In this document: piece after piece, positions 1 to 10,971 of the stretch
Layout of the letters: every line of letters starts with the position of its first letter
Position numbering within the stretch: position 1 is the stretch's first letter
Assembly: GCA_021018815.1 (NCBI GenBank)
Contig: JAITYX010000085.1
Span: 2,368,001 to 2,432,000, forward strand
From: Talinum fruticosum
Lineage: Eukaryota; Streptophyta; Magnoliopsida; Caryophyllales; Talinaceae
Length of the DNA stretch: 64,000 bases
Reading direction: 5' to 3'
Translations under genes and position numbers: made by a program
Notes under the pieces: generated by a model
Told to the model about the DNA's origin: nothing
Seen by the model: the letters and a program-made list of their open reading frames with translations, nothing else
Database searches by the model: none

Positions 1-152
1 AAATAAAACAATTTATTAAAATAACCAATCAACCCTCCTTAAAAGTCTATTTCAAAAACTTCAACGTTCGCTTGATAAACACACTTCGCGTTAAGTCGAC
101 ATTCATGGGGAAACTCAATTCACTCCTACTTGGGTGGGTCATGGCTCCTACA
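1..152 (+). mobile_element. 3' end of an LTR, Ty3/gypsy type (Tat/Ogre-like)
   Basis: The window opens inside an LTR. Its right edge is inferred from the primer-binding-site-like sequence that begins two bases later at 154 and from the terminal CTACA at 148-152. The upstream part of the LTR lies outside the window, so its length and target duplication cannot be judged. The plus orientation agrees with the decayed gag further right. Confidence 0.5.
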
Positions 153-153
153 G

Positions 154-173
154 GTGGCGACTCCGTTGGGGAC
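154..173 (+). other. Primer-binding site of the outer Ty3/gypsy element
   Basis: The sequence TGGCGACTCCGTTGGGGAC starts with TGG and follows an LTR-like end by two bases. This resembles the primer-binding site seen in Tat/Ogre lineage elements, which is usually assigned to a tRNA-Arg primer. The tRNA assignment is from memory and unchecked. Confidence 0.55.
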
Positions 174-1738
174 ACTTGTTAAGAGGGTAGGATTTGAAAA
201 TTTTGTTTGTGAGTCTTTATCACATTTGCATTAGACATTTTTGCATCCTTTAAGGTGACTTGTGAATATAGATTTTTTTTTTTTACTAGTTTGAACCCTT
301 AAGAATCCCTTTTAGAAAGGTTGAATCATTATGTTGATGGATCTACTCGACTTGACACCGAGGTGTGATTACTCTCCACTCATAGCAAGCTTTCTTTATT
401 CCTGATCGAGAGACACTTATTATTCAAGTCCCACTATGCATTGTGTAGGAGATGAAATTTTAAAACTATGAGTCACCATATTTATCCGACATAAAATTAC
501 CTTGTGAAAATAGAACCTTTGTGGTTTAGGTTGGACCTTCATTTGCATAATTGAATGTATGTGGTTGCTTTTCTTTAATCCTTTTCCTTGAGCCTTTAGC
601 ATATTAGCCAGGTCCAGTTCAATAATTGTTGCATTAGTTCAAACTAAAAATAATATAACCTTTGAGTCGATCTTTTTGTGCTTTTTTTTTAGTCAAAGTC
701 AAATTTTCCTTCATTTCTTTAGGTCGGTCCATACTTGCATTCTCTAGTCAAAAGTTCTTTTTAGAGGCCAGTCCACTCTTCCCTTTGTCTCAATAAAAAA
801 ACAAGCTTACAAAATCCAGGTGGGTCCTACGCCGGCGCCTGCCCTCCCGAGTCCTTCCTTTAGGTCGAGTTCTACAGCTGGGACCTATTTTCGATTTCAA
901 TCGATTTGGGTCCATTCTAGTTTACGCATTCATTTTTTGTCATCTCAAATAAGGTGAGTAAATTTATTTTGTTTTTGCATTAGCCAAATAAAAAATTATC
1001 TCAAATAAGGTGAGTACATTTATTTTGTTTTTGCATTAGCCAAAAAAAAAAAAAAAGAGAGAGAGAGCACTCTCCCTCATTTTAAGTCGATCCATTTTTT
1101 CATTCTTAGCTAAAAACAAAAATGCATTCATTTTGTCCTCTAAGGATCATCTTTTTTGCATTTTGTTGGTCCTCATTTTTATGTGCATCCAAAAAAACAA
1201 AAGATTATATCGTTTTATCTTAGGATAAGTTGTTTCCTCGGGTCTAATTCTTAAGTCTCGTTCTCTCCTAAAAATCTCGGAAGAAGAGCTAGTCATGAGC
1301 ACCCGTTTTGGGATATTGTAGGGAATCCTATTACAGTCGAACATTCTAGCATGAAACAGTTAAGGAATAAGAAATCTACTTCAACATCGACATGTTCAAC
1401 ACTGGTGCACTCGACATCGATATGTCCCATATCAATACATACACCGATACGGTTAACGCTAATATGTTGTCCCCGGACAGCGTCAAAGTGCAACCGTCCT
1501 CCAAAAATTGCCAATGAATCACAATAAACCCCCGTCATAACCTTGTTTAAAGAGTATCTTGTGAAAATATAAAGCCAAAATTGAGGCTGAGGATAAAAAG
1601 ATTGAATCCATATTAGAAACCCACGACCTCGTACTCAAGGAACTAGAGAAAAACCAAAATCCAAAGGGAAAGAAGAAGAAGATGAAGAAGAAGTCCCCAA
1701 GCCTCGGTCTGATCCATGAATAGATCAAGTAAAGAAGT
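174..1738 (+). mobile_element. Decayed leader of the outer Ty3/gypsy element
   Basis: This stretch carries no sustained reading frame. It is AT-rich, with a purine-rich run near 1043-1070 and a two-copy tandem repeat at 942-1044. Its position between a primer-binding site and a gag-like frame suggests the long untranslated leader typical of Tat/Ogre elements. No separate gene is visible. Confidence 0.45.
942..1044 (+). repeat. Two-copy tandem repeat, 56-bp period
   Basis: Positions 942-988 recur at 998-1044 with one or two changes; both begin ATCTCAAATAAGGTGAGTA. The pair is too short to be a satellite and looks like a local slippage or unequal-crossing duplication within the retroelement leader. 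Confidence 0.85.
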
Positions 1739-2330
1739 TGTTACGTGAATCTTCCATGTTCAATGGTTATTACTTAGCCCGTGGATTCACTTCAATTCCT
1801 AAAGGAAAATTACCTCCAAAATTTACCATGCGTGACATTAAATTCTAAGAGAGTGAAAACCTTGATCATCACGTGAGAAACTTTGTAGGGGCAATGATTC
1901 TAAAAATGTACCACATGACACATACCATGTCATCTTTCCATGGACGTTTAACAAAGATGTCATGAAGTGGTACAATGTTATCCACCCACATAAGGTCACA
2001 AACTTGCAAGATCTTTGTATGGAGTTCTTATACCAATACTCCCACAATATTGATCTACCAATCACTCTTCAGGACCTAGAGTTGATCAAGTAAGGAGAAA
2101 AAGAAAGTTTCATCGACTTCCTCACTCACTAGAGGGAAAAAGTCGCCCACATGTCATACCGACAATCTCAAAAGGATCGAAGTTAGACTTATCATCAAAA
2201 ATCCGAAACTCGTATATCATTAGCATTTGAAGTTCTTACCTTTCTTGGACTTCAAAATATTCTTCGGTGCTGGCATGCTTATAGAAGAAGAGCAAGCATC
2301 CACAAAAGCTGCAACTAAATAAAGGACATA
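1739..2330 (+). pseudogene. Decayed gag of a Ty3/gypsy retrotransposon
   Basis: One plus-strand frame reads a gag-like protein from about 1739, interrupted by stops near 1846, 2092 and 2130 and followed by frameshifts. Recognisable features are a PPKFTMRDIKF start, an FNKDVMKWYNVI core and a FLYQYSHNID stretch, matching the usual order of the retrotransposon gag domain. In living elements this protein packages the RNA in cytoplasmic particles. No protease or reverse transcriptase follows before the next inserted repeat near 3000, so the copy is dead. Family-level assignment is fairly sure; the exact lineage is inferred. Confidence 0.6.
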
Positions 2331-3011
2331 CGTAGGTTCGGGCAACTACCTTGTAAAGCACTACACTTCACCATTCAATGAGCCCATAACTCATCAAGGA
2401 TGACAATAAAATGTGCATTTTCTTATTTTATTTGCATCCTAGGTCTATTTTTATTTCCTTTTCCTTTCTAAAAAAAACCAAACCAAATTAGAATTTTTTG
2501 AACTACAAAGGCATAATTTCCGCTATAGCGGATACATAGGAAACCCATGAGGTTCAACTCCAATGCTAATATTGTTCTAATTCCCAGATTCCCATTTTTA
2601 ATTTCAAATTCCCAAATTATAAACCATTTTTCTACATCAAGAAGAGCAAAATCAATCGAGAAGCATGCCACTCTAACCCAGCTCTCAAACCTCAAGCCTA
2701 GGTGTCATCGTTCCATAACAATACATTGCATTTCAATCAGTCCATCTTCGTTATTACTCGGACCATTGTGCTTTATTTTGGGAGTGGAAGCTAAAGTGCA
2801 ATTTTATCTTTGTCTTTTTCAATTTTTTACATCATATAAATAAAAAACTGCATTTAGAATAGATTTTTGCATTCATCTCTTTTGCATGAGTCAAAATTCG
2901 AAAAATAAACATTGACATACAAAGCACCATACAAGAATTATTTATGAAGTCGGCATCGGGAGGCTACTCGCATCGCCACCTTTAAATGGAATCTCCCATG
3001 GGCCAAAAACT
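2331..3011. other. Gene-free retroelement debris
   Basis: No frame longer than about 98 codons is present and none resembles a known domain. Positions 2950-2998 match 10975-11018 at the far side of the LTR complex, so part of this stretch belongs to the same outer or tandem element. Confidence 0.5.
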
Positions 3012-4407
3012 TGTTAGGAAGAATTTAAGTCTTAAAATTATAACTGCAAGTACACAGCGTAGTTGTAACTAGCCGGCAAGTACGGGTCGTGTCCACAGAG
3101 AGTTGTGTTTCAAATATCAAAGTTATCTTAAGCTTTACGTATAGGCGAATCAAAACAGATGAGATGGATGTAAATGATGATTAAACTAACCTAGGAAGGA
3201 AATAAAAATATGCTCGGGTTGTGATTTTACCGTTTAATAAACTAACTAATTAAGACAAGCCTAAACCTAACCAATTCTATGCAAGCATTTAGGAGTGGTC
3301 GGTTGCACCATCAAAACCTACTCAAGTCATACTTTCGAGGGTCATGTGCTAATCTAATTGTTCTAACCACCTACTTTCGTGGGTTGGCCCAATTAGACTA
3401 CAAGAGTAGCAACCTATGGACCTAGCTAGGATTCGAGACTATTTTCATGCCAAAATCTCGACTATCCTCTATTGGCTCCAACTTTCGGTACTAAACCAAT
3501 CACCCAAAAATCAAGATGAAAATCCCTTTCGGGCATTTCATCGAACACGTGGTGGACATGAGAAACAATCCCAAATAACAAGCATAAACTAGTTGGGGTA
3601 AGGCCTAAATGAGATTAATTAGCCATTAGGGAGGCTAATCACAACCAAAGTAATCAACTTTAACAACTAATTGACATAAAAACATGAAATAAATATAAAA
3701 ACTACAATAAAGAACAAACTAACACAAACCGATTTGAACAAGAACATAAAGCTGGATAAGTAAACTCAAGCATGAAAACAAGTAATCAATCTAACTATAA
3801 TTAACATCTAGACTAATAAAAATTGAATCTTGAAACTAAATTGAACAATCAAAGTATTAAACTAGAAGTAAAGAATTAAGAGAGAAAGAGAAAACTTATA
3901 CTTGAATTGAAATTGAAGGCATGAATCCAAAATCTTGTACAAATCTCTACACTAATCTCCCCTAATGGGGTTTTATTTTGGCTAAGTAAGAACCCCGGAA
4001 GGTCCCCCAAAATCCCTAAAAATCAAGTTGTCCAAAATTAGAGCCAAAAGCGCCTTTTTATAACCTGTAAAAATCGAGAAAAATCAAAGCGGGAAATTGC
4101 ACGGCCAGTGCGGGTTACTGCACAGTACCGTGCAAGTTTACGAAAGTTTACGGTCGAGTCGCATAGTCTGTGCCGGTTACGCACCGGTACCGTGCGACTT
4201 ACGCATAGCTGTGCGAAGTTGCACTGCTTCTCGTGTACATCATTATCTTCCTCGTTTTACTTCCTTTTTGGCTCAAATTTTTGCTATTGTCTCGATTTGA
4301 TTTATTACCTACAAAAGTAAGAAAAACAAGTAACCCTAAAATTATATTATTTTACAAGTCAAAAACTAAGTAGTAAATAAGGGTATAAATGACGTAATAT
4401 TTGGATC
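3012..4407 (-). mobile_element. LTR copy A of a minus-strand Ty3/gypsy element
   Basis: The block starts TGTTAGGAAGAATT and aligns along most of its length with the LTRs at 4455-7850 and 9367-10971. Read on the minus strand, the part next to 3012 carries the GTGGACACGACCCGTACTTG-like segment common near the 3' end of plant gypsy LTRs. The other end is flanked by a polypurine-tract-like sequence (minus strand) at 4408-4452, so copy A behaves as a 3' LTR. A GC-rich part at 4097-4225 is not matched in copy C. The right boundary is placed by alignment with copy C and may be off by a few bases. Confidence 0.65.
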
Positions 4408-4452
4408 GAATAAATACCCCTACACCTACCTTTTGCACATCCTCGAGCAAAA
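4408..4452 (-). other. Polypurine-tract remnant between LTR copies A and B
   Basis: On the minus strand this reads GCTCGAGGATGTGCAAAAGG and then GTGTAGGGG, the kind of sequence that closes the internal region just before the 3' LTR in Tat/Athila-type elements. Only about 45 bp of internal DNA remain between copies A and B. Confidence 0.55.
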
Positions 4453-4454
4453 TA

Positions 4455-7400
4455 AAATTAAGTCTTAAAATTATAACCGCAAGTGCACGGCGTAGTTGTA
4501 ACTAGCCAACAAGTGTTAAGTCGTATTTTGTACGTAATTTTAATAGTTATTTATTTTATATTATATAGTTTATTTTGTCTAAATTACTCTCTTTTGTCTA
4601 TTTTAGGTAATTGTCGAATAAAGCGAAAAAGAGAAGAGAAGACGTTAAAAATGGAGTTTTAGCTATCGACAAGCATTCAAGAAAAGATATGAAGTCGGTC
4701 CATAAAAATAATGTGTCATAAAATATTTATTTTATGATATTTTATTTTATGAAGTCTTAATTTAAAGAGGAGAGTGAAAATAATCATACTCCTATACCCA
4801 CTAGGACTCTTCCTTAGAGTTACATGAGAAGAAGGAAACTTAGAAGCGAAGAAAGAGGAATCATCATAAAAGGACTAATCATCCTCACAGCTGCCCTCTT
4901 ACACCATCACCAACTCCTTCTCTCTCCCTCCGAGGCTTCTTCATCTCTCGCAACTTCAGCTTGCTCACGCCTCATCACCAACATCACCATTTCTCATCAT
5001 ACCCTTAATCATAATCCTCATCAAAATCTTCCTCTTGTCATACTACCACCTCACGCCATCATCATCTCTCATCTAATCATCATCATATTCTTAACCATCA
5101 TCACCATGGCGGGGATTATTAAGATATTATTATTATTATTGTAATTTTTATTTTAAAGACTCTATTTTTTTGTTTAATATTAAAAATATTATTTTTATTT
5201 AGTTAATGTGTTTTAAATTACATTATGTTTGAGTAGTTTTTTATACTTAGTATAATCTATTTGAAACCATGTTAAATTATTTATTTAGAAACAAAGTTCC
5301 GATCTTTATTGTCTTATTGATTAGATCCATGATTATATGATAATTTGATTTTAATGTTTATGATTTTATGTCTAATTAATTAAAGCGCACGCTAATTAGT
5401 TTTATATAAATTTATATGATAGTTTAAAGGGTTTAAGTACGTAATCGCTTGATCTTTTAGACATAAGTATCACCCTAGTTAATCATGGATAGCTCATACC
5501 CATCTCTTTTAATTAGGAAGTTATCATAGATCCTTTTTAAATCAATTTGCTAGTAGATTGGTTATTAGGTGTTAGATGATGTTTTTCTAATACTTAATGC
5601 TCTAATTTGATTAAATTCTAGTGCTAGTGCTAGGGCTATCAATATTAGTAGGGTTTACATTAGGGTTAGGCCTAATTAAACTAATAATTAAGGGAAAATG
5701 GGAAAGATCCGCTAGTCGTAGTTTTCTACAGTTTAGCTCATCGGTAGATCAATTTGTGTGTTAATGATAAATAATAATTTGCATGGTGGATATAGATTAT
5801 ACTAAGTGCTTTTTATAAAATTGATATCTTTGATAATTATTTATTTGATTTTTAGTAGTTTTCTTTAGTTTAATAATTTTTATTTACAAAGTTACAATCT
5901 TTTATTATTAATTTCGTTATCCCCCCTTAAATAACAATCTTTTAGGTTCGTTTTAGGAATTTTATTTTAATTTAATTTTGAGTCTTCATATATTTTAATT
6001 TTTAGATTATTTTTCTGTCGGTTTTTATTATTTTTGAGTCAGTTTGTTAGAAATTAGTTTAAAAATAGCTTCTTTTATTATTTTTCATATTTTACTTTTT
6101 TAGGGTTTAGATACAGTCCTAGTTTGATGTGATTAGATTTTAGAATTTTTGGAATTAATTTGATAATTTTTCATATTTAATTCTTGAATTTAATTACTGC
6201 AGATTTTTAATTAAATAAATTCGTAAATTAGGTTTTAAATTTTATTTTTATATTTTTAGGGTCTGGTTAGGTCAATAAAATTAATGTTAATATTCTAGAT
6301 AATTTTAGTATTTATTTTCGTAATTAATTTAGTGCAGAATTTTACTTATTTAATTTCCTATTTTAGAGTTTGTTTATTTTCTGCTTTAGTTTTTTGTTTT
6401 AGTTATTCAAAAAAATATATGCAAAAATATTTTTGGGTTATTATAGTTTTTATATTATGTATAAATTATTTATTTAGTTGTTAGATAATTTTCTATGATT
6501 TTTAGTTATTGATTTTTTAATTTATATTTTCTGTTTTGTTTTTAAGAGTAGCAAATTTAATTAGATTAAAGCTTGCATGTTATTATATCTTTCCTTGTGG
6601 ATTCGATTCCTACTACTCTATGCTATATTGTTTATTATAAGTCTAAGTAGTGGTTTAATTTGTAAGCTGGACGACAAGCTAACAACAAGCACGGATCCTG
6701 TCCACGAGAGTTGTGTTTCAAATATCAAAATTATCTTAAACTTTCTATCTAGGCGAAAAAAAAAACAGATGAGATATATAAAGATTAAACTAACCTAGAA
6801 AGAAATAAGAATATACTCGGGTTATGATTTTACCACTTAATAAACTAATTAATCAAGTTAAGCATAAACCTACCTAAATTTATACAAGTATTTAGGAGTG
6901 ATCGATTGTACCATCAAAACCTAGTCAAGCCACACTTTTGAGGGTCATGAGTTAGTCTAATTATTCCAACCACCTACTTTCGTGGGGTTAGCCCAACTAA
7001 ACTACAAAAATAGCAACTCGGACCTAGTTAGGACTCAAGCTATTTTCATACCAAAATCTCAACTAATTTCTCTACCCACACTAGCAAATTGGCTCCACCT
7101 TTCGGTGATAGACCAACCACCTAAAAATTAAGATGAAAAGACCATTTCGGGTATCTCATTGAACATGTGGCGGGGTAAGAGAACCAATTCCAAAATAATA
7201 GCATAAACTAGGTAAATTAAGGCTCACACAAAATTAATTAGCTATTAAAAGGCTATCACAACCAGAGTGACACAAATTAACAACTAATTAACATGAAACA
7301 CAATTAATCTAATAACTACTAATAAAAATTGACTCGAATAATGACATAGACTAACAAAATAAAATTAAACATGAAATTAAACAAATAATATAACTACTAC

Positions 7401-7850
7401 TAACATCAAAAGATAATTAAAATTGAATCTTTAAACTAAATTGAATAAACTAAGAAGAAGGGAGAGACAAAAGAAGAAGTTATCGGAACGAATCGAGCCG
7501 AATCTCAAAATTGTCGGGAATTAAATTAATAATTAAAACCAAAATAATAATGGAATCTAAATTATTTGAGTCTAAAATTTACAAGAGAAAACTAATTAAT
7601 TAAACTAAACTAATAAACTTATCCTAAGTTGCGCTTGAAGGCTCATGGCCGGCGACATTCCCCGATCTCCTAAATACTGCTGCCCTCTTTTTAGCATTGC
7701 TTCACGCCCTAAATATCAAGCCAAGCTTCTAATATTCAGCGGGTCCCATATAATTAGAGAGAGAAAGTGAAGTAGAATTTTTAGCTCCAAATCACGTGCT
7801 GCATATTTGTGATGATAAAACACTAGGCTTAGTGGGATCCACTTGATTAT
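4455..7850 (-). mobile_element. LTR copy B, split by a nested solo LTR
   Basis: Copy B is in two pieces, 4455-4513 and 6685-7850. The pieces join to match copies A and C continuously when the 4514-6684 insert and one copy of the 5-bp duplicate are ignored. The first ten or so bases of the LTR are missing at 4455. The match with copy C ends near 7850, after GGATCCACTT; beyond this the sequence differs. Copies B and C are closer to each other than either is to A in the 7600-7850 part. Confidence 0.65.
4514..6684 (+). mobile_element. Nested solo LTR (2171 bp) with 5-bp target duplication
   Basis: The element starts TGTTAAGTCG and ends GCTAACA, so its ends are TGTTA/TAACA. It is flanked by ACAAG at 4509-4513 and 6685-6689, a perfect 5-bp target duplication inside LTR copy B. 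No primer site or polypurine tract is seen inside, hence solo LTR. A TATA-like ATAAAAGGAC lies at 4865-4874 on the plus strand, and GTGGATTCGATTCC near 6597, a frequent motif near the end of plant gypsy LTRs, supports plus orientation. The 106-codon open frame at 4824-5144 is low-complexity LTR sequence, not a gene. Confidence 0.8.
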
Positions 7851-9342
7851 TTACAAAAATCTTTTTGCTATTTTGAAAAAAAAATTTATCTTTTTTTTCT
7901 TTTCCAAAATATTGAATCAGGGCTTCTCCTCCCCCACGTCTAAATCTTACAATATCCTCGTTGGGAGTCAAGGAGCAACCACACCAATAAAATAGACACA
8001 ATTATTTACAAAAACACTACCACAAAAACAAAAATAAAAACAAAATATGAATATATACACGTGGGTGATTATGGCCATCATGGATCAACAATATCCAAAA
8101 TTTATCCTCAAAATGATCACCCCACAAAAGCACAATCCTAAATATCCACAACTAAAAGCAAAAAGAAAAACACAACCCTAAATATCCGCAACTAAAAACA
8201 AAAAAGAAAGATAAAAAGAAAGAATAAAGAAAAAAATAAGAAAAAGAGAAAGAGAGGGAACGAGATACCGGGTTAGGTCTTGGGTGCACCTAAACTAATG
8301 TCTGCTAAGTACTAAGAAGGCTTAAGGAGCATCATCCACTCCTCCTCATCTCAAGATCAAGCTCTAACTCGAGATCTTTGTCAAAGCTCTAAGGAGCTTA
8401 TCAAATACCTAAGCATAAAATTCAGATAAATATAGATAAGAGAACACGACAACAAATACATCGGTGATATTCAATGTCCTCTTAAACTTATCGAAGCCTT
8501 AGAAAAATCAAAAGAGTGATCAAAGAAGCTAGTCCGCACGATTTTTCTAGGCATGTCCTCTAGGTAAGCATGAAAAGGGGTTAAAGGAGGGAATATAACC
8601 TCCAAAGGTACCTAGCGATACAATATTGTCATCCACATCCCACTCAAACATGTCATATGAGTTACCCACATGATCCACATCCAAATCAGAATCACAAATC
8701 AAGTAGGTAGTGGGCTCGGAAAAATAATACTCGGGGAGGAGAGGGTGTTGAATAAATAGGAGAAGTAGGGATCAAAGCGAGTGGATTGAGAGACACACGA
8801 TCATCAAACTCAAGACTAATAAGTGACGCCTCAACCATAACCACCTCACATGACTCCCCTAAAGAAGTCTCCAAATTAACCACCTCATCTAAAGCATCTT
8901 CGATTCACACAAAAGAAGGGTAAGATCGGGAATACAAGGGAATTGGATATAAGATCTAACATGATAAACACAAGGGTCGGGACATAAAAATCCGAGAATC
9001 GGTACAAGCCTTTTCAAATTCACAAGTATCCCAAGCAATCCATTCAAGTAAATCCCAAGTTTCAGCAACACTTTTTAAACAAAAATCTCAATACTCTAAA
9101 AGAGCACGGGTTTCACTATTCACACCTTCATATACAACATTTAATACTTCCCATTTCTCCAAACAGTTTTCGAAAGAGAAAGAAGAACATTAAGGCGATC
9201 AAAGTACGAGATAAAACAATTCATGATCATATTGCGTATTATGGTAAGTAGACATGCTTTCAATTTTTTTTATTTTTTGGATTTTTCAATTAAATGCCTA
9301 GTCTAGAATGCTCAAGTAAGCATCTATATTTAAACGAAACAA
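7851..9342 (-). mobile_element. Internal region of the minus-strand gypsy element
   Basis: This lies between LTR copy B and the primer site beside copy C. Minus-strand frames at 8889-9071 and 8692-8883 read roughly continuously with one another and have the look of a decayed retroelement polyprotein, but I recognise no domain. A purine tract on the plus strand at 8192-8266 is unexplained. Protease, reverse transcriptase and integrase are absent; about 1.5 kb is far below a full internal region. Confidence 0.5.
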
Positions 9343-9360
9343 CTCCCGACAACGGCGCCG
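9343..9360 (-). other. tRNA-Asp-type primer-binding site
   Basis: The plus strand reads CTCCCGACAACGGCGCCG, close to the 3' end of plant tRNA-Asp (CCCCGGCAACGGCGCCA). Its complement is the TGGCGCCGTTG primer site used by Athila/Tat elements. It sits six bases from the TGTTAGG end of copy C, which fixes the element on the minus strand with copy C as 5' LTR. Confidence 0.75.
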
Positions 9361-9366
9361 AAAACT

Positions 9367-10971
9367 TGTTAGGAAGAATTAATCTTAAAATTTGTTTACC
9401 ACAAATGCATGGCGTAGTTGTAACTAGCCGGCAAGCACGAGTCCTGTCCACATAGAGTTGTGTTTCAAATATCAAAGCTATCATAAACTTTCTATCTAGG
9501 CGGAAAAAGAAAAAAACAGATGAGATATATGAAGATTAAATTAACCTAAAAAGTAATAAAAATATGCTTGGGTTGTGATTTTACGACTTAATAAACTAAT
9601 TAATCAAGCCAAGCCTAAACCTACCCAAATTTATACAAGTATTTAGGAGTGATCGATTGCACCATCAAAAGCTACTCAAGCCACACTTTCGAGGATCATG
9701 AGTTAGTTTAATTGTTCTAACCACCTATTTTCATGGGGTTAGCCCAACTAAACTACAAAAGTAGCAACCTCGAACCTAATTAGAACTCAAACTATTTTCA
9801 TGCCAAAATCTCAACTAATCTCTCTACCCACACTAGAAAATTGGCTCCACCTTTCGGTGACGGACCAACCGCCTAAAAATCAAGATGAAAAGACCCTTTC
9901 AAGTATCTCATCGAATATGTGGCGGGGTAAGAAAAACAATTACAAAATATTAGCATAAATTAGGTAAATTAAGGCTAACACAAAATCAATTAGCCATTAA
10001 GAGGCTATCACAACCAAAGTGACAAAAACTAACAATTAATTAATATGAAACGCAATTAATCTAATAATTACTAATAAAAATTGACTCGAATAACGACATA
10101 AACTAACAAAATAAAATTAAACATGAAATTAAACAAATAATGTAACTACTACTAACATCATAAGATAATAAAAATTGAATCTTTAAATTAAATTGAACAA
10201 ATTAGAAAGAAGGAAGAGACAAAAGGAAGAAGTTATCGAGAGCGAATCGAAGCCGAATCCTAAAGTTATCGGGAATGAATTAATAATTAAAACCAAAACA
10301 ATAATTGAATCTAAATTATTTGAGTTTAAAATTTACTAGAGAAAACTAACTAATTAAACTAAACTAATAAACTTAACCTAAGCTGCGCCTAAGGGCTCAT
10401 GCTCAGCGACTTTCCCCTTGTCCCCTAAATACTACTGCCTTCTTTTATAACAACATTGCTTCATGCCCTATGTATCAAGGCAAGCTTCTAATATTCAGCG
10501 GGCCCCACATAATTGGAGAGAGAAAGTGAAGTAGAATTGGGTTAGCTCCAAATCACGTGCTGCATATTTGTGATGATAAACCACTAGGCTTGGTAGGATC
10601 CACTTCATTGGAGAGAAAAAGAGGTTGGAGATAAGCACTTGGGCATCAAAATTGGACCAGATATATGTTGTACTTGAGGGTCGAAATGAAAGCTATCCCG
10701 GCTTTAGTCTTCTTCAATTATGGGCTAGACGCCACATGTCTGCATTTTCTCAATTGATAATTCGCCTTAAAACAGACTTGCTTCAGACTTGCTTTGCTCA
10801 ACCTTGTCTCTCAATCTGTGTTTTCCACTCATTTCAAACTCAAATTATGGGATCCACTCAATTCAATTTATTACCTACAAAATCAAATAAAACAAATAAG
10901 AATCCTAAAAATATATTTCACGATACAAAAACTAGATAAATAAGGGTATAAATAACGTAATATTTTGACCA
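9367..10971 (-). mobile_element. LTR copy C (5' LTR of the minus-strand gypsy element)
   Basis: The block runs from TGTTAGGAAG to TTTTGACCA, so on the minus strand it begins TG and ends CA. It aligns with copies A and B. The primer-binding site lies directly beside its left end. No 5-bp duplicate connects its right flank (GAACG) with the left flank of copy A (AAACT), so the A-B-C array did not arise as one simple insertion. Confidence 0.7.

Noticed and set aside
4824..5144. 106-codon plus-strand open frame
   Set aside because: It lies inside the nested solo LTR and is low-complexity His/Ile/Leu sequence with no domain.
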